From Bdellovibrionales bacterium (GTDB taxonomy: Bacteria; Bdellovibrionota; Bdellovibrionia; Bdellovibrionales; UBA1609), in contig JADJVA010000006.1 in NCBI GenBank assembly GCA_016716765.1, positions 248,001-312,000 on the forward strand: a DNA stretch of 64,000 bases. Reading direction: 5' to 3'. The translations under genes and the position numbers were made by a program. The notes beneath the pieces are model-generated. The model made no database searches. It was not told where the DNA came from and was given only the letters and a program-made list of their open reading frames with translations. This document shows, piece after piece, positions 32,616-41,597 of the stretch; the stretch's first letter is position 1; each line of letters starts with the position of its first letter.

Positions 32616-33779
32616 TTGTTTTGAACAGTATTTCCTGAATAAACCTCTGATATTTTCACGACGGATCCACATTGGCACGCATTGCCAAAACCACATTCTT
32701 AAGAGTCCGGGCAGGTTGGGGATCTGCAAGGTCCAAATAAGCGTCACAGAATAGGCATACAATTTTCGAGAATAAGAGGCCAAATAGATCGGAACAAGCC
32801 TAATCATCCACCAATATAAGGGACTCATGCGCCAATAAAGCGGACACACAACATGGAAATAGAATTTACGAATTCCGTGGTAGTAAGCAATTTTCATAAA
32901 ATAAGATCGTGTTTTGAGAGAATAGCTCCTGGACAAGAAGAGTGCTTTGCGAAAGACATGAAAATAAAATGGACGGAGCAAACGGTGAAAGATCGGTCGC
33001 AAAAAATAATAAATGGCCATTTTATTTAAAAATCTAAAAAGCTGAGATTGCCAGATTGTATTTCCAGTAAGTGGTGCCCATAGATAGATGGCAAACCATC
33101 TCGGAAATTGAGGTTTCTTCAACCAAGTTTGAGTGTACCAGTCCTCAAAGCAATGGCCTGCATGAGGTGAAATTTTTTGAAATACGGCCGACTGCCAGAC
33201 GTAGTTTTTGGTTATCCTCCAATGGGGGTGAGAACAAAGAAATTGGTAGAGACTAAAAACGACGGGCAGCTGAATATCGTCAATGATGAGATATCCACCA
33301 GTTTTAAGGAGTCCAGCTGAGTAAAACCAGTCAATAAACGGAGTGGGAAAGCCATGGCCCCCATCAATGAGGACCAAATCAAATTCTGGATCTGACTTGA
33401 TCAAAGGCAAAGCAGTCTCGGATCTGCCAAGGTCAAAATGAAGCTCCGCGGTGGGCCAGTTGTTTTTCTGACATGCCTCAAGAATGCGCTGAACTTCATT
33501 TGAATCAGGAGTTATTGCCAAGTGCCTCGTCTGGCAGCGAGCAAAGACAAGAGTGCTGAGGCCCGCACCCGTTTCCAAAGTTTTCATTCTGGGCTTTAGA
33601 AATCCAATAAGAAAATCAAGGACGCCCTCATATATCTCCCAGGTGATGGGCTTATCATCAAAGGTCCTGTGAAGCCCTGAAGACTGACTCCGAATTTCTT
33701 TTATCTCGCGCCAGTGCCTGATCATGGACCTTTGCCCCCGGAATTGGCCGTAAAGATAGGTCGAGAAAGGGCCTGGCAT
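32409..33779 (-). CDS. Class I SAM-dependent methyltransferase with aromatic-rich C-terminal tail
   Basis: Residues about 50-200 form a Rossmann methyltransferase: LETGAGLSTLVFA (SAM-binding glycine loop), FDLVLIDGGHGFP and GGYLIIDDIQLP, as in Methyltransf_24-type proteins. The region from about 260 to 400 is very rich in Tyr, Phe, Trp and Arg (YYFLRPIFHRLLRPFYFHVF) and resembles no known domain; it could be membrane-associating. The last 70 residues run antisense through the end of corA, so the real C terminus may lie near 32620 with a frameshift. The start is uncertain: ATG 33779 without a clear site, or ATG 33725 after AAAGGT. Substrate unknown. Confidence 0.65.
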   Translation of the reverse strand: MPGPFSTYLYGQFRGQRSMIRHWREIKEIRSQSSGLHRTFDDKPITWEIYEGVLDFLIGFLKPRMKTLETGAGLSTLVFARCQTRHLAITPDSNEVQRILEACQKNNWPTAELHFDLGRSETALPLIKSDPEFDLVLIDGGHGFPTPFIDWFYSAGLLKTGGYLIIDDIQLPVVFSLYQFLCSHPHWRITKNYVWQSAVFQKISPHAGHCFEDWYTQTWLKKPQFPRWFAIYLWAPLTGNTIWQSQLFRFLNKMAIYYFLRPIFHRLLRPFYFHVFRKALFLSRSYSLKTRSYFMKIAYYHGIRKFYFHVVCPLYWRMSPLYWWMIRLVPIYLASYSRKLYAYSVTLIWTLQIPNLPGLLRMWFWQCVPMWIRRENIRGLFRKYCSKQSNSKPNPLLSKKISYEQGGNENHQPNRRGVPVGPIELWHVKLGGRRVKVHSVAPGDKTKRNKDRGYNC

Positions 33780-33956
33780 CAATCAAGAAAAGTCTTGCTG
33801 CGTCTCAATATCGACTCTTACCTCTTCAGAAAATGCCAAATTCTCCTCTTGGCGAGACTTTCAGCCCTCTGCATGCTTTCGGGACTGTTCAATCCTGAGC
33901 AGGATTGCAATAATTTTATGTGGAATATTTTCTGTTTTTGCTCAGGAGGAGCATAA

Positions 33957-35126
33957 ATGAAAATGATAGGGCGAGATTTTACCTTTGTGGCCGGTTTCTT
34001 AATTTTTTTATTTATATTTATTTCTGATGCGCAAGCTCTCAAGGTTGATGTCCAATCTGAAGGTCAAATCGTGATTTGCCGAGATGGCAATCGTGAAGTT
34101 TATCGCCTTCTTGATTACTATGAGGGAGAAGAATTTCATGCGGCGTTCCCAAAGCATGAAGCTTGGGTGTTTGATAGGGTTCGGTGGGCGCTTTCTCAAG
34201 CAGAGAGTTTTCATTCTGAATTGATTAGGGCTCTCTACGCTGACCTAAAAGAGATGCCAAGTCGGGTCAACTACATCTCAAAAGGCGAGGCGACGTCACC
34301 AAATGAAGGATTGAGAGCCTCTGGCCTGCCTCTCAGTTGTCGGCTGGCAAAGGTTCTTTTTCGCAATTCTGGCGAAAATCAAAAGTTTTCTATCGAGAGT
34401 CATTTGTGGCAGAGATTAAGTACAGATGATCAGGCCGGAGTTATTTTCAATGGCCTTTTGACAGAGTTCTTTCAGAATAGGGGGACTCAAGTTGATCACA
34501 GCAAAATCAGAACTCTTGTGAGGCTCTGGAGTCAGGGTGCTGGGCGAGGAGTGCGAGGTCTATCCTACTACGTGTCGTCTCTGCGCGGACTTGAAAGTTT
34601 GATTCCCACTGTGACCCTGGCTGGTGTCGACTACTCTGTAGATTCAAACAATTCAATTCGCGTTTACAATAATGGCCAAGTTGAAAGTGGACTGATGGCG
34701 CCATCAGAAAAATCTTACATTTATAAGAGTCAAAACGGATTTGATATAGATCTCAGTGGGAAGCGCGGGCCAGTGAAACTGTCCTTTCATACGACAGGAG
34801 TCCCACGTGATGCCCTTCTCAAGTCCGAGACAGTAGAGATACCAGTGCAGGGAAAGAAGCTGAAATTCAAATATGAGGTTTCGTTTCACCCAAATGGTCA
34901 GATTCAGAGAGGATTTTTTTTAAGTGAATATGGATTGCAATTGCATATGAAAGACGGGCGGATTCGACGATTTAGGAGCATGGAGTATCATTTGGGCCTC
35001 TTTGATGAGGCAGGCCGGCTCGTCAGTGCACGTCGGCTTTCAAACATGAACAATTTGCCAGAGGACTTTAAGGGTCCAAACGCCCTGCCGAGGAGCCAAA
35101 CAAAAGCGACTAGACAGCAGTTTTGA
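33957..35126 (+). CDS. Exported protein of unknown function
   Basis: A 389-residue protein with a signal peptide (FVAGFLIFLFIFISDAQA) and a mature part that begins with beta strands (VDVQSEGQIVICRDGNREVYRL). The C-terminal half has repeated short beta segments (YDFDIDLSGKRG-type, KYEVSFHPNGQIQRGFFL) like a MORN or toxin-repeat-related fold, but no firm assignment. CAGGAGGAGC before ATG 33957 is an excellent ribosome-binding site. It ends 17 bases inside the histidine kinase gene on the other strand. Confidence 0.68.
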   Translation: MKMIGRDFTFVAGFLIFLFIFISDAQALKVDVQSEGQIVICRDGNREVYRLLDYYEGEEFHAAFPKHEAWVFDRVRWALSQAESFHSELIRALYADLKEMPSRVNYISKGEATSPNEGLRASGLPLSCRLAKVLFRNSGENQKFSIESHLWQRLSTDDQAGVIFNGLLTEFFQNRGTQVDHSKIRTLVRLWSQGAGRGVRGLSYYVSSLRGLESLIPTVTLAGVDYSVDSNNSIRVYNNGQVESGLMAPSEKSYIYKSQNGFDIDLSGKRGPVKLSFHTTGVPRDALLKSETVEIPVQGKKLKFKYEVSFHPNGQIQRGFFLSEYGLQLHMKDGRIRRFRSMEYHLGLFDEAGRLVSARRLSNMNNLPEDFKGPNALPRSQTKATRQQF

Positions 35127-36564
35127 TTGTCTCCACCGATTCAGCAGCTTGCTGAGTCATTGGAATTTCAATTACAAACGAGGTATTGGGATTATCTTTG
35201 TCATAAAAGAATCGACCCCCATGCTCTCGAATGATCGAGCTTGAGATGCTGAGCCCCAATCCCGTTCCTTTCCCAATATCCTTTGTTGTAAAGAAGGGTT
35301 GAAGAATCTTATCGTGCAAGCTAATTGGAATTCCGAGGCCTGAGTCAGTCACTCGAATCTGGCAAGTATTTGAAACTGGGAGAATCTCCAATTTGATCCA
35401 TTTCTTTGTGGTCTGCGCTTCAATGGCATCGACCGCATTTTGTATGAGGTTTAGAATGACTTGGCTGATCTGTACCTCTTGGCAATTCAACATGACAGAA
35501 TGGGCTGGAGGATTGTAGATCAGCTGAATATCACGATTCTTCAGCTTCTCCATGCACAAGGTGAGTGTTTCATCCACAATTTTTCTAAGATCACTTGAAA
35601 GAAAATGTGATTTTGAGCCGTCTCTGGCATAAGTTCGCAGGGCTTTCACGATTTTTTCTATTCGATTGGTTGTTTCTTGTATTTTTAGGGCCACATCTTT
35701 TAGTTTCTCGATGTTTATTACATCCTTTGAGAGTTGGCGAGTCAGGATCTCCGCATAGCCGTGGATGATCGCAAGTGGATTGTTTATCTCATGGGCAATG
35801 CCACCGGCCATTTCTCCGAGTGTTGAGAGCTTAGAGGCATGAATTGTTTTGGCCTTTTCATCGTCCAAAAGACGTTCTGCTGTCTTCCGAGCCTTGATAC
35901 TCACAAGGTATTCTTTTATAAAAAATCCCCAGAAGAAAATTGTTAACACAAAAACAGAAATGGAGATAAAACCTGTCAGATAAAGTTTTCTGGTTTGAAC
36001 ATCAAGTATCGCGTCTCGCCTTGTGCTCATTTCTTCGACCAGTAACTGCATTGCCTCTGAGTATTTGATCAATTCATCCTTATACTCCTCGGAATCCAAA
36101 ATCGATGAGGCTTTACCAAATTTTTGATTTTTCATTAAATTGATGGTTTCAAGTTCAAAATGGTCGACAAACTTTCGGTTCGGCAATGCAAGCGCACGAA
36201 ATGACGAAGTCTCAGTTGTAATGTTTGGAGTCAGAACGCCTTGATTTTGATCAAGGGCCTCACGGCAGGCGAGAATTTCATCGATAAAAATCGATTTGCG
36301 AGTGGCGACCGCAAGATGAATGGTTGCGGTTACTTTCTCATGGAGGCGCAGCGAGATAGCGTTGCGCTCCGTCAATGGGAAATAGAAGTGATTCATCTCT
36401 TGCAAGGTGTTATGTCCTGATTTGAGAGAAAGGAATTGCAGAACGAGGAAGGTAATACTTCCCATAATTGCCAGAATTGCCGTTTTTTTTGGAAAACTTG
36501 AGGTCGACGCAGAAACATTTTTTGATTCAATGGCCTCAGATTTTTCTGTCTTGTTGAACGACAT
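35110..36564 (-). CDS. Membrane histidine kinase
   Basis: A 484-residue sensor kinase. Membrane helices at about 28-47 and 196-215 enclose a helical periplasmic sensor of about 145 residues (CHASE3/four-helix-bundle size). The DHp helix is LSTLGEMAGGIAHEINNPLA (phospho-acceptor His258). The ATPase domain has QVILNLIQNAVDAIE (N box), VTDSGLGIP (G1), FFTTKDIGKGTGLGLSISSS (F and G2). Autophosphorylated His would pass phosphate to a receiver; the response regulator 36799-37209 is the nearest candidate, on the other strand, divergent. The start is ATG 36564 or ATG 36585; neither has an outstanding site. Confidence 0.92.
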   Translation of the reverse strand: MSFNKTEKSEAIESKNVSASTSSFPKKTAILAIMGSITFLVLQFLSLKSGHNTLQEMNHFYFPLTERNAISLRLHEKVTATIHLAVATRKSIFIDEILACREALDQNQGVLTPNITTETSSFRALALPNRKFVDHFELETINLMKNQKFGKASSILDSEEYKDELIKYSEAMQLLVEEMSTRRDAILDVQTRKLYLTGFISISVFVLTIFFWGFFIKEYLVSIKARKTAERLLDDEKAKTIHASKLSTLGEMAGGIAHEINNPLAIIHGYAEILTRQLSKDVINIEKLKDVALKIQETTNRIEKIVKALRTYARDGSKSHFLSSDLRKIVDETLTLCMEKLKNRDIQLIYNPPAHSVMLNCQEVQISQVILNLIQNAVDAIEAQTTKKWIKLEILPVSNTCQIRVTDSGLGIPISLHDKILQPFFTTKDIGKGTGLGLSISSSIIREHGGRFFYDKDNPNTSFVIEIPMTQQAAESVETIKTAV

Positions 36565-36798
36565 AAGTCTTTCGTTTTTCCTCATTAAATCAAGTCACTT
36601 TTCGAAGTAAGATGAAATCTCTGTTTTATCGGATGTCTCGGTATAAATAAAAAGCGCAGAAGAATGGCTGGGAGAACATATGTACCTCGTGCGGACAGTC
36701 GTTTCACTTTAATACAGATTTGTGATGAAACTTTGATTTTGACTTCATAATCCTCTGACTTCTTTTGTCTATGCTGAAGGTGTCACAGGGAGAATAAT

Positions 36799-37209
36799 AT
36801 GGTGAATTCTAATAACGGAAAAAAATGGAAGCTATTAATTGTTGATGATGAAGACCTTATTCGGGAATTGGTTAATATGGCTTTAGAAGAGTTGGAGTGT
36901 GAGGTGAGAAATTCCAATAACACAGCAGATGGATTCAGGATGGCAGAAGAATTTAGGCCCGATATTATTATCTCTGACATTTTGATGCCTGGAGGCACAG
37001 GAGACAAACTCGTTCGGCGCATTCGGTCGGAAATCCCGGACTATGATCCATACATCATCCTTATGTCAGGCCACAGCGAGTTAACTTACAATCAAATACA
37101 GTCCTTAGAAATAGATCGACTCATTGAAAAGCCGTTTCAGTTGTCACAAATTGCTTCTGTCGTTAATGAGGTGCTAAAGTCTGAGCTTGTCCTACCTAAG
37201 TCGAACTGA
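36799..37209 (+). CDS. Single-domain response regulator
   Basis: A 136-residue receiver domain without output domain: acidic pair Asp16/Asp17 in LLIVDDEDL, phospho-acceptor Asp60 in IIISDILMPGG, switch Ser90 in ILMSGHSE and conserved Lys111 in IEKPFQ. Standalone receivers work in phosphorelays or by binding partners such as motors. AGGGAGAAT precedes ATG 36799. It is divergent from the histidine kinase gene, the likely partner. The end overlaps the nitronate monooxygenase-like gene by 18 bases. Confidence 0.92.
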   Translation: MVNSNNGKKWKLLIVDDEDLIRELVNMALEELECEVRNSNNTADGFRMAEEFRPDIIISDILMPGGTGDKLVRRIRSEIPDYDPYIILMSGHSELTYNQIQSLEIDRLIEKPFQLSQIASVVNEVLKSELVLPKSN

Positions 37210-38208
37210 GGAGAGAGACGGCGAGAGTGGCGGAAGTATCTGTCGCGCCACTTCATATTCGTCGACCAATTTTTTAAGTATTTCTTTGCATGAAAGAATC
37301 TCATCGATGAGACCAACGGATTGTCCAGCGCTCCAAACCGACTTCCAAGTTGTTCCCTCTGCGGCCTTTTGGAGAGATTTCATCCCCAACCAATGAATTA
37401 TCGGAACCATATATTTTTTTGAAACAGGATGATTTTTTAAAATTCGAATAGGAAGAGGCAATTCTAGCCCCTTTTTTTGGATGTAATCAGTCCGGATAAC
37501 AGAGGCGGGTGTTCCAGATATTCGAGAGGTCAAAAGGATGTCCTCAGGCGAGGCTGTCACCACAGCCTGTTTATAAGAAGGGTCAATATCTGCCTCGATC
37601 GAGGCAATAAATCGTGTCCCGATCGAAACGCCGGCAGCGCCCAATGCCAAGCAGGCCGCCATAGTCGCTCCGTTCGCCACTCCTCCGGCTGCAACAACAG
37701 GAATCTCAAGCTTTTTGGCCAGCCAAGGGATTAGAACCAGAGGTGAAATGGGGCCTGCATGGCCTCCAGCTCCGGAACCCACGGCGATGACCCCATCAGC
37801 ACCGAGATCCTGGACTTTGAGACCGAATTCAAGATTTGTGACGTCACAAAAAACTTTAGCACCGTTTTTGTGGGCGTCAGAAATAACTGACTTGGGGTTT
37901 CCGAGACTTGTGATGAACAAATTCACTCCAGCATCAAGTGCGACACGCAGATCATCAGTCTGCCTAGAATTGCTCTTGTTCACAATGATATTCACGCCAA
38001 TAGGCTGAGTCGTCCGGGCCTTGATCTCTTTGAGAGCCTCAGAGTATTTCTCAAGGGGTCTATAGTTGAGAGCAGGAAAAGTGCCCACTCCGCCTCCTTC
38101 AGAGATGGCTACCACCATTTTGATATTCGAAACCAAAAACATCGGAGCTCCGATGATGGGCAACTGGCACCCAAGAAGTTCTGTCATGGAGGTCTTGATT
38201 GAAGACAT
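37192..38208 (-). CDS. Nitronate monooxygenase-like FMN enzyme
   Basis: A 338-residue TIM-barrel flavoprotein of the NMO/2-nitropropane dioxygenase type: LPIIGAPMF, ISEGGGVGTFPAL, PIGVNIIVNK, AVGSGAGGHAGP and VVAAGGVANGATMAACLALGA. These bind FMN and oxidise alkyl nitronates or related compounds; some relatives are enoyl-ACP reductases (FabK), so the substrate is open. ATG 38208 was chosen because AGGA lies seven bases upstream and the family starts nearby; the frame is open 24 codons further. It ends convergent with and overlapping the response regulator gene. Confidence 0.9.
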   Translation of the reverse strand: MSSIKTSMTELLGCQLPIIGAPMFLVSNIKMVVAISEGGGVGTFPALNYRPLEKYSEALKEIKARTTQPIGVNIIVNKSNSRQTDDLRVALDAGVNLFITSLGNPKSVISDAHKNGAKVFCDVTNLEFGLKVQDLGADGVIAVGSGAGGHAGPISPLVLIPWLAKKLEIPVVAAGGVANGATMAACLALGAAGVSIGTRFIASIEADIDPSYKQAVVTASPEDILLTSRISGTPASVIRTDYIQKKGLELPLPIRILKNHPVSKKYMVPIIHWLGMKSLQKAAEGTTWKSVWSAGQSVGLIDEILSCKEILKKLVDEYEVARQILPPLSPSLSSVRLR

Positions 38209-38329
38209 TTGATGATCCTGGTTGAGATTAATAGGTGGGTCCATCTTAGCATAGACTTGTGCCGCCTCAAAATGAAACACAGATAGTTACCTAGCGATAA
38301 GCCTTGAGGTATGAACCGCCAGGTGATCG

Positions 38330-38397
38330 CTGGTGAGAGGTGAGACGTGAGACGTCAGGTTTGAGACCCCAACTATGAGACGTGAGATGTTGAGACC
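38330..38397. repeat. Degenerate GTGAGACG repeat region
   Basis: GTGAGA-type units recur several times: GGTGAGAGGTGAGACGTGAGACGTCAGG, then GAGACC, TGAGACGTGAGATG and TGAGACC. They lie in the gap between the minus-strand NMO-like gene and the plus-strand gene at 38438. The unit is seven to eight bases and imperfect. Confidence 0.6.
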
Positions 38398-38437
38398 TTC
38401 ACTTTAAGTTTTTGTTCAAAGTTGTTATCATTAGAGT

Positions 38438-39181
38438 ATGGGAAAATATATACGTAGGATGTTTTGGACTTTTTCTCTGATGGGTGGAATTTCGATTGTC
38501 CAGGCTCTATTCAAGCCCAATTTTCTGGCTTCAAAGATTGGGAGTGATCGCTCGGTCAAAGAGAACGAGCTTGAAGCAAAGGACTCCTCGCCGTTAATGA
38601 AATCCATGACTTCCTTGATGAACAAGGGGCTTGTTGTTGCCCAGAAGGGGCTCGATTCCGTTTGCAAGGATTGTGGATTGAAGCTCAGTCGCTCGAACAC
38701 CTATTCGGAGGGGTCTTTGCTACGAACAGATGTGGGGTTTCCAGGAGATGCAAAATCGAATCGATTGAAGTCTGGGAATCCTTACAGCGTCGAAACAAAT
38801 GGTCGGAAGTATGTTTATCGGGATGGGAAATATTATAGGGCGATTGATTCGAACGTCTATTTGGACTCGGAGGGAAATCCTACTCTAGTCATTGATAATG
38901 CCCAGTCGCGCTACGAAAAGGAAGAAGATGAAGAGCGAGATTCGAACAATCGCTTTCGCCCGGATGTTGTCAAAAAAACTCAATTGGCGAAATTGGATGG
39001 ATCTGCGAATGAAGATTTTGTGAAATCCGGAGCTCCATCGATCACTGGTTCTTATTCTCCGGAAGGAATCAAGGGCATGGTTGAAACTATAAAAGAGGCC
39101 AAGAAAAACATGGCGGAAAGAAATCGGGTCTTAGAACAGATGGACCGTGAGGACAAGAAAAGACCTAAGAGTCGGCCCTAA
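38438..39181 (+). CDS. Exported protein of unknown function
   Basis: A 247-residue protein. The N terminus has a weak signal or anchor (FWTFSLMGGISIVQALF). The mature part contains a Cys-x-x-Cys (CKDCGLKL, near residue 77), a Tyr-rich segment (NGRKYVYRDGKYYRAID) and a highly charged helical end rich in Lys/Glu/Asp/Arg. No domain is recognised. The ribosome-binding site before ATG 38438 is poor. Its last 17 bases overlap the zinc-ribbon gene end to end. Confidence 0.6.
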   Translation: MGKYIRRMFWTFSLMGGISIVQALFKPNFLASKIGSDRSVKENELEAKDSSPLMKSMTSLMNKGLVVAQKGLDSVCKDCGLKLSRSNTYSEGSLLRTDVGFPGDAKSNRLKSGNPYSVETNGRKYVYRDGKYYRAIDSNVYLDSEGNPTLVIDNAQSRYEKEEDEERDSNNRFRPDVVKKTQLAKLDGSANEDFVKSGAPSITGSYSPEGIKGMVETIKEAKKNMAERNRVLEQMDREDKKRPKSRP

Positions 39182-39920
39182 CTGAATCTCCATTTATTTT
39201 TTTCTTTAGCTCCTGTAATTCTGCGTCCAAGAAAGTGGATGCATTGGATCCTTTTGCTTGGATGTTCTGAATGACCTCAACGGCTCGCGCGAACTGGCCT
39301 GTTTTTCGGAGAAAGTTGAGGTACTTTTGAGTGACGGTGATTTGCAGGCTTTCATCCTTTGAGGCCAAAACGAAATCATAGTACTGAGCTGCTTCCTCAT
39401 TTCGTCCCGTTTCTTCTAGAGATCGGGCATAATGATAGGCGGGTTCAACGGCTCGTCCTCCGCGCGAGAAATAGCCTTGCAGTGAATAAGCAGCTCGATC
39501 AAATGCGTTTAGTTTGTATTGAAGTTTACCCAACTGTGCGAGAAGTTCCAGATCTTCAGGTTGGCGTCGAGCGGCCTCCTTGAGAGCCGATTCACTGCAA
39601 GTGGGATTCATTCGTTCTTCACAGATCTGAGCAAGCCTGGTCATTTCGGCAGCAGAAGAGATATTTAATATCTGGCGTGCCTTGAGAGGTATGACTTCAA
39701 GAAAGAAATGGTCCCAAGTCACCAAATGAATAAAGACAGCAACAAGGGCGACTGACAATAGAAAGGCCTGATTTCGAAATTGCCTGCCCAGTTTCTTGTC
39801 GATACGCCTCTCCTGTCCAGACAGGACCCACCCGCAGTGGCTACAGACAACAAGGGAATCCATCATTCGCTCTTGGGGAATGATCAGGTGGCAGCGGGGG
39901 CAGAGATCTACGGGATTCAT
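39165..39920 (-). CDS. Zinc-ribbon membrane protein with TPR-like repeats
   Basis: A 251-residue protein: N-terminal zinc ribbon with CPRC (7-10) and CSHC (26-29), a single transmembrane helix (about 51-70, FLLSVALVAVFIHLVTW), and a periplasmic helical region of tetratricopeptide type (ELLAQLGKLQYKLNAFDRAA, YHYARSLEETGRNEEAAQYY). This arrangement of ribbon, membrane helix and TPR suggests a cytoplasmic sensor linked to a periplasmic scaffold. AGAGG lies upstream of ATG 39920. No specific family can be named. Confidence 0.78.
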   Translation of the reverse strand: MNPVDLCPRCHLIIPQERMMDSLVVCSHCGWVLSGQERRIDKKLGRQFRNQAFLLSVALVAVFIHLVTWDHFFLEVIPLKARQILNISSAAEMTRLAQICEERMNPTCSESALKEAARRQPEDLELLAQLGKLQYKLNAFDRAAYSLQGYFSRGGRAVEPAYHYARSLEETGRNEEAAQYYDFVLASKDESLQITVTQKYLNFLRKTGQFARAVEVIQNIQAKGSNASTFLDAELQELKKKINGDSVRADS

Positions 39921-40110
39921 AATTATAACCTCTCACATTAAAATAATCACCAGCAGGCGCGTGCGAGCATGCGCCTCCTCGGTAGACAATGAGCAATCTT
40001 AATGCCAGATCTTTGAGCGAGCAGTTCTTGTTTCATCGGCCTAAATATGAAAAAATGACCGACCAGGGCGAGTTTTGGCATTCTCTGAAGGGCTTTTTGA
40101 GGGGAATAGT

Positions 40111-41394
40111 ATGAAAAGTGGTCGGTCGCCATATGCGGTTTTAGAGTGGCAAATTCGTTTAGCCATTTTTGCGTGCCTATTTTTTTCCTGCGCAAGATTA
40201 CAGGTGAAGGATCGGTCTTTGGCCATGAGGCCTCTCAAGAAAAGCGATCAGATACTAAAGCAATTGGAGGAGGGCAGCGAATTGAAGGGGTTGAGGCAGG
40301 CCCTACAGGAGCAGCTCGCTCACTGGGATCTCCAGTTGGGCCGATTGAAGGGCTCAGAAAGAGAAGACTACCTTCGTTCTGATATGATATTTGGTCCGAC
40401 GCGCATGCCTCTCTCTCAATATCGTCAAGGATTGATGCGATTATTTGATTTTATTGGGGACAGCTCGACTTCGGCTGAGGGACTGCGAAATTATATCGAC
40501 TCCAATTTTGACTTTTATGAGGTTTATGGAGGGGCAAATGGATGGGGAAGCGTTTTGGTTACAGGTTATTTTGAACCCCTTCTAAAGGGATTTAGGCGTC
40601 CGCAGGGAAACTACACTCAGCCCTTGTATCTTACTCCCAAAAATCTGGTTACAGTCAGATTCGATCTTTTCACCGAAGTGATTCCATCTCTTGCTGACTG
40701 GCGGCAGCGCTTCTTTGAACAGAGTGTGGCCCTTTATTCTTTGCGAGGCCAGGTAAAGGCTCCTTCCGGTGATTCTTTGGTTCAGGAAATTGTGCCATTT
40801 CCGGATCGTCGTCAGATTGACGGTGAGGGCGTTTTAAAGGGGCAGGGGCTGGAGATCTGTTACGTTGATCCGATCGAGGCTTTTTTTCTTCAAATTCAGG
40901 GTTCCGGAAGAGTTGTCATGGAAGATGGTTCGTTTCTTCATCTGACCTACGCTGCCCAAAATGGGCATGCTTACTATCCTATCGGCAAAGATCTCTTGCA
41001 CCTCATTCCAAAGGAGCAAATAACTTTCCAAAAGATAGTGTCTCACTTGCAGGGACTTGCCGACCCTCAGAGAAATGAATTGCTGTTCAAGAATCCAAGT
41101 TATGTCTTTTTTAGGAAATCGCCGCAGAATCGGGGCATCACCTTTCAGGGAACGCCAGTCGCTGATGGAAGAACAATTGCGACGGATAAGAGTTTGTTTC
41201 CGAAAGGGGCAATGGCCGTTCTAGAGTTTGAAAGGCCCATTTTTGAGGAAGGTGAAGATCAATATCCTTCTTCATGGTCAATTGAGAAGCGCATTGTGTT
41301 TGACCAAGACACGGGTGGCGCTATTCGCGGGCCCGGACGAGTAGACTTGTTCTGGGGTTCTGGGAAGGAGGCAGAGAAAATGGCGGGAGTCTGA
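40111..41394 (+). CDS. mltA: Membrane-bound lytic transglycosylase A
   Basis: A 427-residue MltA-type enzyme that cleaves peptidoglycan glycan strands with 1,6-anhydromuramic acid formation. Family blocks are VLVTGYFEPLLKG, GQGLEICYVDPIEAFFLQIQ (starts near residue 248), and the 3D domain end QDTGGAIRGPGRVDLFWGSG with the catalytic Asp. The N-terminal segment (LAIFACLFFSCA) ends in a plausible lipobox (FFSC). ATG 40111 has GAGGGG at seven bases. It overlaps nothing and is followed by a strong hairpin. Confidence 0.92.
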   Translation: MKSGRSPYAVLEWQIRLAIFACLFFSCARLQVKDRSLAMRPLKKSDQILKQLEEGSELKGLRQALQEQLAHWDLQLGRLKGSEREDYLRSDMIFGPTRMPLSQYRQGLMRLFDFIGDSSTSAEGLRNYIDSNFDFYEVYGGANGWGSVLVTGYFEPLLKGFRRPQGNYTQPLYLTPKNLVTVRFDLFTEVIPSLADWRQRFFEQSVALYSLRGQVKAPSGDSLVQEIVPFPDRRQIDGEGVLKGQGLEICYVDPIEAFFLQIQGSGRVVMEDGSFLHLTYAAQNGHAYYPIGKDLLHLIPKEQITFQKIVSHLQGLADPQRNELLFKNPSYVFFRKSPQNRGITFQGTPVADGRTIATDKSLFPKGAMAVLEFERPIFEEGEDQYPSSWSIEKRIVFDQDTGGAIRGPGRVDLFWGSGKEAEKMAGV

Positions 41395-41445
41395 AAAAAT
41401 CTTGGACGTTTGATCTATTTGCTTCCTAAGACTCTGGATAAAGTG

Positions 41446-41471
41446 ACTGCCCTTCATCCGTGAAGGGCAGT
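41446..41471. terminator. Strong hairpin after mltA
   Basis: ACTGCCCTTCA-TCCG-TGAAGGGCAGT: a perfect 11-base stem with a four-base loop, 52 bases after the mltA stop and between it and a convergent lipoprotein gene. It lacks a T-run but its stability suggests a bidirectional transcript end. Confidence 0.7.
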
Positions 41472-41597
41472 TGGTGATACCTGACCTTTCGGTCAAGTTA
41501 ATAGGTCATTTGGGTTGGGTAAAATTGAGGATTTACCCGATGTGGTTAGGACAAAATTGAGAAAAACAACTTCATATTATTTTTCTCAACGAGACTT

